From: Kofleriaceae bacterium
GTDB lineage: Bacteria > Myxococcota_A > Polyangia > Haliangiales > Haliangiaceae
Reading direction: 5' to 3'
NCBI GenBank assembly: GCA_016763395.1
Contig: JAESTW010000763.1
Coordinates: 1 to 14,402 of the forward strand
DNA length: 14,402 nucleotides
Part shown: positions 1 to 6,503 of the stretch, in pieces
How positions within the stretch are numbered: the stretch's first letter is position 1
Layout: each line of letters opens with the position of its first letter
The notes under the pieces: generated by a model
Told to the model about the DNA's origin: nothing
What the model saw: only the letters and a program-made list of their open reading frames with translations
Databases searched by the model: none
Translations under genes and position numbers: made by a program

Positions 1-184
1 CAGCAAGAAGAGTTACGAGTCGTTTAGAGGAGCTAGTCATTGTGAACCTTTTGTTAGAGACACTCCTTGCTATTACAAGCCTCGTGCCAAGGCTTAAGTG
101 CATGATATTACTCCGTTGGATGTGGTGGTCTGCCAAATCCGCAGGTGCATCTCTGCGCTTTCTGCAGAGATTGGCTGGATGAGC
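1..184. other. Intergenic stretch, no gene recognised
   Basis: This stretch lies downstream of the sigma-54 activator gene. I see no convincing coding region. The first 27 bases on the plus strand read QQEELRVV and then a stop, which could be the tail of a gene entering from the left, but eight residues are too few to support it. Two small inverted repeats are visible, at 77-95 (6-bp arms) and 149-171 (8-bp arms). Confidence 0.5.
149..171 (-). terminator. Possible hairpin terminator after the operon
   Basis: Perfect 8-bp inverted repeat (ATCTCTGC / GCAGAGAT) with a 7-nt loop, starting 13 nt beyond the stop codon of the last operon gene. No U-tract follows on the minus strand, so it is not a classical intrinsic terminator. 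It may only stabilise the mRNA end. The position is right but the sequence support is limited. Confidence 0.3.
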
Positions 185-1534
185 TCAGAGCCCGTAGCGC
201 TTAATTTTGTCGTAGAGAGTGCGTTCGCCAATGCCAAGGAGAGTGGCAGCCTTGCGCCGGTTGCCATCGACAGCGCGCAGGGCATTGGCAATGGCATCTC
301 GTTCCAGTTCTGCAAGAGGTTTGATTGTGTCTGAGGGGGCTACCGACGAGAGCGACACTGACGCAGTAGGAGCAGAAAGAGAATCAAGGCGAATGTCGGA
401 CGCGGTGATTTGCAAGTCATCGGCAAGGATTGCAGCTCTCTCCAATGTATTTTTCAGCTCGCGTATATTACCGGGCCACGTGTAGGACAGTAGTATTTTC
501 AACGCTTCGTCGGAGAGTAGTAGACCCGGCCGTCCGAGCTCTTGTGCGATGTTTGCAAGTAACAACTTGGCTAGGGGCGCTATATCTTCGTGCCTCTCTC
601 GCAAGGGCGGCAATTGAATCGGAAAGACCGCTAGTCGATGATACAGATCTTCACGAAAGAGGCCACGCTCCATCATCGAACGCAAGTCGCGATTGGTCGC
701 CGCAATCCAGCGCACGTCAGCGTCGATGCTCTGCGTACCACCTACCCGCTCAAAACGCTTTTCTTGGAGTACACGCAGGAGTTTGGCTTGAAGATTTAGT
801 TGTAGCTCTCCAATTTCGTCTAGAAAAAAGCTACCACCTTCCGCGTATTCGATTCGGCCCCGGCTTCGTTTGTCCGCGCCCGTGAACGCTCCCTTTTCGT
901 GGCCGAAGAGTTCGCTTTCCAGCAAGGTCTCTGTCAGTGCAGCGCAGTTGATGGCCATGAAGGGCTTGTCGCGCCTGTCGCTCTGATCGTGTATAGAGCG
1001 GGCCGCAATCTCTTTGCCGCTTCCGCTCTCTCCGAGTAGTAGAACGCTCGCTGTCGTATTGGCGACTTTGCGAATTGCTTCTGCCACCGGTTGCATTGCT
1101 GGGGCTCCATAGCTCAAGCGGGGCGAATTTCGAAGGCCGGATTTGCTGCTATCCACTCGATCGCGCAGCTCTCGGCGCTCGAGGGCACGCCTCGCCAATA
1201 CCTGTATCTCGTCCGGCCCACTCACCGGTTTCTGTAGGAACTCAAAGGCGCCGAGTTTCATCGCATCCACGGCGGTGCCAACCGTTCCATGTGCGGTCAG
1301 GACGATCACTTCAACTTCTGGTTGCTCTTGCTTTACCCATTGCAGTAGCTCCATGCCTGAGATGCCAGGCATATTCAAGTCAGTCATCACGAGTGCGTAA
1401 CTCTGGCTTTTCAGCGAGGCAATTGCCTTTTCTCCGCTTTCCGCCTGGTCGACAGTGTGGCCATCGAGTTCGAGTACGTCACTCAGAAATTCACGTATAC
1501 CCGCTTCATCGTCCGTTACTAATATTCGTGCCAT
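185..1534 (-). CDS. NtrC-family sigma-54-dependent response regulator
   Basis: A 449-residue three-domain activator of the usual NtrC length. The receiver spans about 1-120, with acidic pocket D8/D9, phosphoacceptor D52 and K102. The AAA+ sigma-54 interaction domain spans about 140-375, with Walker A GESGSGKE at 168-175, the sigma-54-contacting GAFTGA loop at 215-220, Walker B FFLDE at 236-240 and arginine-finger candidates in FREDLYHRL (293-301). A Fis-type helix-turn-helix ends the protein at about 412-449. By family, phosphorylation drives ring assembly and ATP-dependent opening of sigma-54 promoters. It starts 10 nt after the histidine kinase stop, which makes that kinase its probable partner. 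Its place at the end of a che operon suggests it may also carry the chemosensory output. Target genes cannot be told from the sequence; I saw no clear -24/-12 element upstream of cheA. The family call is very secure; the role is inferred. Confidence 0.96.
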   Translation of the reverse strand: MARILVTDDEAGIREFLSDVLELDGHTVDQAESGEKAIASLKSQSYALVMTDLNMPGISGMELLQWVKQEQPEVEVIVLTAHGTVGTAVDAMKLGAFEFLQKPVSGPDEIQVLARRALERRELRDRVDSSKSGLRNSPRLSYGAPAMQPVAEAIRKVANTTASVLLLGESGSGKEIAARSIHDQSDRRDKPFMAINCAALTETLLESELFGHEKGAFTGADKRSRGRIEYAEGGSFFLDEIGELQLNLQAKLLRVLQEKRFERVGGTQSIDADVRWIAATNRDLRSMMERGLFREDLYHRLAVFPIQLPPLRERHEDIAPLAKLLLANIAQELGRPGLLLSDEALKILLSYTWPGNIRELKNTLERAAILADDLQITASDIRLDSLSAPTASVSLSSVAPSDTIKPLAELERDAIANALRAVDGNRRKAATLLGIGERTLYDKIKRYGL

Positions 1535-1544
1535 GTGCTTCTAC

Positions 1545-2864
1545 TTAGGATTTGAGTTTGGGAAGTGTGACTATGAATTCGGCACCGCCACCCTCACGTT
1601 TTCGGGCGGAGATCGTACCCTGATGAAGCTCCACCAGCCTCTTGGCGATAGCGAGCCCGAGGCCAGTACCGTGGCTTCGATTGCTAAAAAAAGGTTCAAA
1701 AATCTTGTCCGGATCACCGTCGATTCCCGAGCCGTTGTCGCTGACCACAAACACTAGCGCGTCTGAATCTCCTGAGACGCTCGCTGTCACCGTATTGCCA
1801 GCGGCGGCGGCATTTCGAAGGAGGTTTTCCATCACTTGATGCATTCTCGCACTGTCGAATGACCACAGGGGCGGCGCACCCTCGCTATGGCACTCTAGGT
1901 TGGACTCTATACCGCTGGACGTAATTCGGGCCACGCTTTCACGTAAAAAGGCCGCCGGATCGCAGGATGTCGGCGAGATGGTTCCGGTTTTGGCAAATTC
2001 CAACAAGTCGTTGACCAGGGTTTCCAGCCGGACGCTCTCTGAAACGACGCGATCGCTTTTGGCACGAAGCTTTTCTGAACGTTTTTTTATGCTGTCCTGG
2101 GTAGTGTTGTCCGGATCCTTGGCAAGTAAGAGCTGGAGTACTTGTGCATTGCCCTTAAGAGACGCGAGCGGATTTCGAATCTCGTGGGCCATAACAGCGG
2201 ACATCTGGCCAAGGCTCTGCAATCGGCGATCGTGTTCTGCCTTTTGCGCCAGGCGATCCCAGCGCAAAAAATGCCGAAACAACAATATCGCGAGAACTAG
2301 CAGCAGCGCCGAAGCGCCCGCGCCGATCGTCAGACTGCGAATGGAAGAACTGGATAGCGAATTTGATTCTAGCGGCTCAAACTCGAATAGCAGGGGAGGG
2401 CGCTTACTTCGCGCTCGTGCCCGGGCTCTTGGCCTTGCCCTAGTCTTCGGCCGGGTTATCCGGACGCGAGACAGGACCAGTACACGGCCATCTTGGACAA
2501 GTGGGACTCCGGCTTTCAGACGACGTTTCTGTTTTTGTGGTTTTGGTCCAGCCAAGTGACTGTGCCCGACACTGAGAATTTCTCCGTTCTCATAAAACAC
2601 AGCAAGATAGCGCAAGCCCGCTTCTGCGTGTTCATCGAGTATATACTCCAGGTCCTCTTTGTCCGGTCTCTCTTGGAAATCGGAGAAATCACTTCGGAGT
2701 TTTGCCTGAAAGCCAACCGAATTACCTCGGATCAGTGCGCTGGATGCATCTTGTACTCCTGCATAGAGCATCCACAGGGTTACTAAGAGCGCACAGGCTA
2801 TGCCACCAATAGCACCGACTAGGCCCCATCGACCCCAAGCTGCAATGTTGCTCTTGTCCCTCAC
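1545..2864 (-). CDS. Membrane sensor histidine kinase (NtrB/AtoS-like)
   Basis: A 439-residue kinase with a GTG start; an in-frame TGA just upstream rules out a longer form. Transmembrane helix 1 lies at about 14-36 and helix 2 at about 178-200. Between them is an extracytoplasmic sensor region of about 140 residues. HisKA follows, with phospho-accepting H227 in MAHEIRNPL, then the HATPase_c domain: N box around ENLLRNA (346-352), G1 DNGSGID (376-382), F box FEPFF (389-393) and G2 GTGLGLA (399-405). The helical part of HisKA carries a charged insertion at about 249-270. The sensor region holds an unusual Arg/Ala-rich tract at about 134-157. It should phosphorylate the adjacent NtrC-type regulator, whose gene starts 10 nt downstream. 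It lies 44 nt after the broken CheB-like gene on the same strand, so it may be co-transcribed with the che genes. The ligand is unknown. Confidence 0.94.
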   Translation of the reverse strand: MRDKSNIAAWGRWGLVGAIGGIACALLVTLWMLYAGVQDASSALIRGNSVGFQAKLRSDFSDFQERPDKEDLEYILDEHAEAGLRYLAVFYENGEILSVGHSHLAGPKPQKQKRRLKAGVPLVQDGRVLVLSRVRITRPKTRARPRARARARSKRPPLLFEFEPLESNSLSSSSIRSLTIGAGASALLLVLAILLFRHFLRWDRLAQKAEHDRRLQSLGQMSAVMAHEIRNPLASLKGNAQVLQLLLAKDPDNTTQDSIKKRSEKLRAKSDRVVSESVRLETLVNDLLEFAKTGTISPTSCDPAAFLRESVARITSSGIESNLECHSEGAPPLWSFDSARMHQVMENLLRNAAAAGNTVTASVSGDSDALVFVVSDNGSGIDGDPDKIFEPFFSNRSHGTGLGLAIAKRLVELHQGTISARKREGGGAEFIVTLPKLKS

Positions 2865-2891
2865 GCGCTGCCATCATACTTGATTTGGCAG

Positions 2892-2911
2892 TAGCGCGCT
2901 GACTCGCGCTA
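2892..2911 (-). repeat. Inverted repeat at the end of the CheB-like gene
   Basis: Seven-bp arms (TAGCGCG / CGCGCTA) around a 6-nt loop, overlapping the stop codon of the CheB-like frame at 2909-2911. No T-run follows on the minus strand. It could be a processing or attenuation hairpin separating the che genes from the kinase/regulator pair, or chance. Confidence 0.25.
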
Positions 2912-3930
2912 GCCTGCCTTTTGCTGAGTTGCTCCTACGCCACCAGTACTTCTCGCCTCAATCTCGCTTCGGATGAGGTGCGGGATATTGTCGGTGTTGG
3001 TAGGCGCACGAACAAGTCCAAGTTTGATAATCGACTCTGGCATGTATGGTGCGACCGCTTCACTAGGATTTTGGGCGATCATTTTACCGCCAATGTCACA
3101 GATCGATTGTCCACCGACAGGGCCGTCACGTCCGAGTCCGGTTAGCACAACGCCTATGGATTGTCACCGTAGGCCTCGGCAATACTCGCGAACATCGGAT
3201 CAGCAGCCGGGATGAGTCCAATGCTGGTCTCGCGCTCACACAGTTTTACCTTGAAGGTTTTTGTACATGTTAAGTGGTGGCCGCCAGGAGCCAAGTAGAT
3301 CGCGTTCGGACGAAGACTCATACCTGTTTCAGCCAGGAAAATCGGCATCTTTGTCATCTCCCCAAGCCTTGTAGCAAGCGCGTCCAAGGTCCAGTCCGGT
3401 CCGTGCTGTGTAATAAAGTATGTAGCTCCCATGTCCGTTGGCAAATTTGAAACAAGCTTGGCTAGCACGGGAGGCCCACCCGTAGATGCTGCGATTCCGA
3501 CTGCAACAGCGGGCGCATAGTGTGTGTTCTTTGCGACGTTGACTTTCTTTCGCTCAGGTACCGGACTTTGTCTCTGCTCTTTGCATTGTTGGAGAAGAGC
3601 TAGAATATCCTCCTTTTTTATAGGTTTACTCACATAGCCGTCAACGCCGGCATTGATAGCTCGCTGTTTATCGTCATCCTCAGTCAACGCGCTAACCATG
3701 ATGATGACAGGTGATGGTTGACCATGCGATCGGATTTTTTCGACGAGGCCAATGCCATCCAGTTCCGGCATCATCCAGTCGGTGAGAATCGCATCGAATT
3801 TTTCGGACCGATAGGCAACGTAGGCTTCCAGGCCGGTACCTGTTACAACGGTCTCATGCCCCGCACCATGCAACATGGTCTTGAGTAGGAAGGCACTGGT
3901 TGGTTCGTCTTCTGCGATAAGAATTTTCAT
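2909..3930 (-). pseudogene. CheY-like receiver + CheB methylesterase, frameshifted
   Basis: The first frame (3930 to 3154) encodes 258 residues: a receiver (about 1-120; E7/D8 pocket, phosphoacceptor D51, K102), a short linker, and the front of a CheB-type methylesterase with active-site Ser in AASTGG (S149) and His in TQH (H176). It stops at TAG right after AYGDNP. The rest of the domain continues in another frame from about 3157 to 2909, starting IGVVLTGLGRDG, which supplies the catalytic Asp and the usual ending (GGKMIAQ, YMPESI). Adding one base near 3157-3160 restores one 340-residue protein. The site is not a recognisable slippery heptamer, so I read it as a 1-nt deletion or a sequence error. 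The start overlaps the preceding stop as ATGA, suggesting coupled translation. If the break is real, the product would keep a working receiver but lack esterase activity. It is a second CheB-type protein beside the intact cheB. Confidence 0.88.
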
Positions 3931-4412
3931 GAGGATGCCCGGCTTCCGGTTTGATTGGACCTGCTGCGCTGAGTCGGCAGGCTGGGAATACGAAGAACGA
4001 CTACAGCGCCGAGAGCCAAGAAGGCAATCGTTGCAGCTAGTGCAAACCCTGCCAGGGGCGTGAAGAGTAGTACAAAGAGTAAACTGCCAGTCATCGACAC
4101 AAGTGCGGCTACTTTGGCCTCAATGGGGATGCAGCGATGTTCCTCCCAGCGGCGCAACGATGCTCCAAAGCGTTTGTGTTCCCATAGCCATTTGTGTAGC
4201 CGAGGCGAACTTTTCGAAAACGCCCATAGCGCGACCAGCATGAAGCATGTTGTCGGCATTACTGGCAGTAGCGCACCGATGATACCTAGTGATGTTGCAA
4301 AAAGTCCGAGAGCACAATATAGCGCGCGTGCCCTCGGTGACCGACTAACGACGGCTTTGCTGGATGTCTTTGTCCGAGACGCTGGAGTCTGATTCTGATC
4401 GATGCCGGGCAT
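3927..4412 (-). CDS. DUF454 (YbaN-type) inner-membrane protein
   Basis: A 161-residue membrane protein. The family signature is visible: GIIGALLPVMPTT, then FSKSSPRLHKWLWEHKRFG, then RRWEEHRCIPIEAK before further hydrophobic helices. Hydrophobic stretches lie at about 31-60 and 98-142, with a basic tail. The N-terminus is about 30 residues longer than in short YbaN proteins. I chose the ATG at 4412 over an upstream in-frame start at 4466 because it has an AGGA ribosome site nine bases ahead and lies 10 nt after the cheR stop, whereas the longer form would overlap cheR by 44 nt. It overlaps the CheB-like gene by 4 nt (ATGA). The biochemical function of DUF454 is not established. Its place inside a che operon is unusual and suggests, without proving, a link to the pathway. 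Confidence 0.88.
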   Translation of the reverse strand: MPGIDQNQTPASRTKTSSKAVVSRSPRARALYCALGLFATSLGIIGALLPVMPTTCFMLVALWAFSKSSPRLHKWLWEHKRFGASLRRWEEHRCIPIEAKVAALVSMTGSLLFVLLFTPLAGFALAATIAFLALGAVVVLRIPSLPTQRSRSNQTGSRASS

Positions 4413-4422
4413 GATGGTTTTC

Positions 4423-5283
4423 CTATAGTCCTTTTTGTGCTTGCGGCATGGAGACGGCTTCACCACCAGTTTTGGGGCGATAACATCGGGCCGGCCCTGC
4501 GTCTTCTACACTGTAAGAGTTGTCGATACTAATCGTCGTTTCGGCCGCTCCCAACATTAGGTATCCGTCCGGTGTTAGCGTCTTTCGAACCCGGCCAAGG
4601 ATGTCCTTCTTGATATCGTTGGAGAAGTAGATGAGAACATTTCTCATCATAATCAGGTCGATTGGAGGTAAGGTCCAAGGCTCAATCAGATTTAGGCGCC
4701 GGATTTGAAGCATGTTGCGGAGCATTGGCTTCGCTTGCCAGCCCGCGTCAACTTTGTTAAAGTACTTGGTACGCAGCTCCTCGGAAAGCCCTCGCTTTAC
4801 TTCTAGATCTGCGTAGATTCCGTTGGTCGTTCTCTCCACCATCTCGGCCGAGAAATCGGTAGCGAAATAGTTGATGTTCCAGTTGATGAGATCAGGGAAA
4901 TTCTCAAATAGCGTGATGAGTACGCTGTACGGTTCTTGTCCGCTGGAGCACGCGGCACACCAGATGTTGAGGGTTCGCGGTACGCTTCGAGCCTTCATTA
5001 GAGCTGGGATGATGACTTCTTTGAGCCCTTCAAAGGGGCGAAGGTCCCTGAAAAATGATGTTTCATTCGTCGTGAGTGCGTCGACGAGTTCGTCGGGCAA
5101 TTCAGAATAGGGCTGTTTCCGGACACGACTTACTAGCTCGGCGATACTCGGCAGTCCTTTTTGTTTAGCCAGGTAATCAAGTCGTGCTTCGACCAAGTAC
5201 TCTTTTCCCTTGGGCAGCAGGATAGCGCTTTTTCTTTGAACGAGTTCTGCAACAAAATCAAAATCACTGGTACTTATCGACAT
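4423..5283 (-). CDS. cheR: CheR chemoreceptor glutamate methyltransferase
   Basis: A 286-residue protein of normal CheR length. The helical N-terminal domain (about 1-80) ends in the family motif TTNETSFFRD (71-80). The SAM-binding Rossmann domain shows IWCAACSSGQEPYS (107-120) at the nucleotide loop and DLIMMRNVLIYF (209-220), close to the canonical LIFCRNVLIYF. It transfers methyl groups from S-adenosylmethionine to receptor glutamates, opposing CheB, and would act on the receptor encoded two genes upstream. The start overlaps the cheB end by 10 nt, with GAGAAG upstream as a plausible ribosome site. The tail after about 270 is short, with no TPR extension. Confidence 0.96.
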   Translation of the reverse strand: MSISTSDFDFVAELVQRKSAILLPKGKEYLVEARLDYLAKQKGLPSIAELVSRVRKQPYSELPDELVDALTTNETSFFRDLRPFEGLKEVIIPALMKARSVPRTLNIWCAACSSGQEPYSVLITLFENFPDLINWNINYFATDFSAEMVERTTNGIYADLEVKRGLSEELRTKYFNKVDAGWQAKPMLRNMLQIRRLNLIEPWTLPPIDLIMMRNVLIYFSNDIKKDILGRVRKTLTPDGYLMLGAAETTISIDNSYSVEDAGPARCYRPKTGGEAVSMPQAQKGL

Positions 5284-6479
5284 TGGGATATCTTCTCGGT
5301 TAATTGGTTTGAGCGACTGGTATTTGTTCGTTGAATAATCTCAGATGAGATTTGTTTTAGTGGGAGTATCGCTTCGGACAAGTTTGCTTTGCACACCGCA
5401 CCTGGCATTCCCCATACGACAGATGTCGCTTGATCCTGACTGATGATTTGACCGCCAGCCTGTGAAATGAGATGGCAGCCAATGAGGCCATCTTCTCCCA
5501 TTCCCGTCAAAATGGTGGCCAAGACGTTGGCACCAAAGAGTTCTGCAGCGGAGCGGAAGAGAACATCGACTGCCGGCCGACTAAAATTCTCTTTGGGACC
5601 TTGATGAGTGCGTAGAATATGGCCACCGACGCGTTTTCTAATTTCAAGGTGATAGTCACCTGCAGCGATCCAGACTTCGCCCGCTTTGATGACAGCGGAG
5701 TCGTATGCTTCCCGGACAGTCAATGGTGAAAGGCTATCGAGTCGTTCCGCCATCCGTTTGGTGAAAATGGCTGGCATGTGTTGTACGACAAGAATGGGAA
5801 CAGGAAAGTTCTTGGGCAGTTCTGGGATTAGATTTCGCAGTGCCTCTGGTCCACCGGTGGACACACCGATAACGACAAGTTCGACCTTGGCTGGCTTGTC
5901 GGTACGAACCCTTACTGCCGAGAGTGGAGCAAGCCTTGTCTTTTTTGGCGCCTTCTTGGTCGAGTTTGTTGTTTCTTTACTGTCTAACGAAGTCGACTTC
6001 TTCCGCGCCTGCCCCGGCATTCTAAACGGTGATGGGCCGATTTTGGGAAGGTCTCGCCCTTTGCCTTCTCGGGCCTTTGCAAGACACTTAATCTTCCGTA
6101 CCAGCCCGTCCGTAATCAGTTTCTCCGCCTCGGTGAAGTTGCGTAGATTTGAAGGCTTGGCTTCGTAGTCATCTGCCCCGGCGTTGAGCGCATCGAAAGT
6201 AGCATCGGCGCCCTTGGCGGTTAGCGCACTGAACATTACTACAATCGTCTTCCTATCTTGGGCTCGAATATTCCGCAGTGTTTCAAGGCCGTTCATAACA
6301 GGCATCTCGACATCCAAGACAATCACGTCCGGCTTGAACTGCTCGATTTTGCGCAGTGCGATGCTACCGTTAGCGGCAGTTGCCACAACATCGATATCTT
6401 GGTCTGCGTTTAGAATTTTCGATAGCAGGTTGCGAATCACAATCGAATCGTCAACCACAATTGCTTTGATAGGGGGCAT
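5274..6479 (-). CDS. cheB: CheB receptor methylesterase/deamidase
   Basis: A 401-residue protein with the standard two-domain layout. The receiver (about 1-120) has D10/D11, phosphoacceptor D56 and K108. A long linker (about 125-195) is rich in Lys, Ser and Thr. The methylesterase domain carries the full triad: S207 in GVSTGGP, H234 in VQHMP and D330 in TGMGEDG. By family, phosphorylation from CheA releases the esterase to demethylate or deamidate receptor glutamates. It starts 24 nt after the receptor gene with a GGAAGAG ribosome site and overlaps cheR by 10 nt. Unlike the second CheB-like gene downstream, it is intact, so adaptation should not depend on the broken copy. The C-terminal 20 residues are polar and not part of the conserved fold. 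Confidence 0.97.
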   Translation of the reverse strand: MPPIKAIVVDDSIVIRNLLSKILNADQDIDVVATAANGSIALRKIEQFKPDVIVLDVEMPVMNGLETLRNIRAQDRKTIVVMFSALTAKGADATFDALNAGADDYEAKPSNLRNFTEAEKLITDGLVRKIKCLAKAREGKGRDLPKIGPSPFRMPGQARKKSTSLDSKETTNSTKKAPKKTRLAPLSAVRVRTDKPAKVELVVIGVSTGGPEALRNLIPELPKNFPVPILVVQHMPAIFTKRMAERLDSLSPLTVREAYDSAVIKAGEVWIAAGDYHLEIRKRVGGHILRTHQGPKENFSRPAVDVLFRSAAELFGANVLATILTGMGEDGLIGCHLISQAGGQIISQDQATSVVWGMPGAVCKANLSEAILPLKQISSEIIQRTNTSRSNQLTEKISQCR

Positions 6480-6503
6480 ATCGCTCTTCCGGGGCCATCG
6501 GCC

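Noticed and set aside
77..95. Six-bp inverted repeat as a terminator
   Set aside because: Short arms, no T-run on either strand, and 90 nt away from the nearest stop codon.
1900..2559. Plus-strand open frame of 219 codons opposite the histidine kinase
   Set aside because: Antisense to conserved HisKA sequence; Ser/Arg-rich composition typical of a shadow frame.
3154..3165. Programmed -1 frameshifting to join the two CheB-like frames
   Set aside because: No X XXY YYZ slippery site or clear downstream structure; a mutation or sequence error is simpler.
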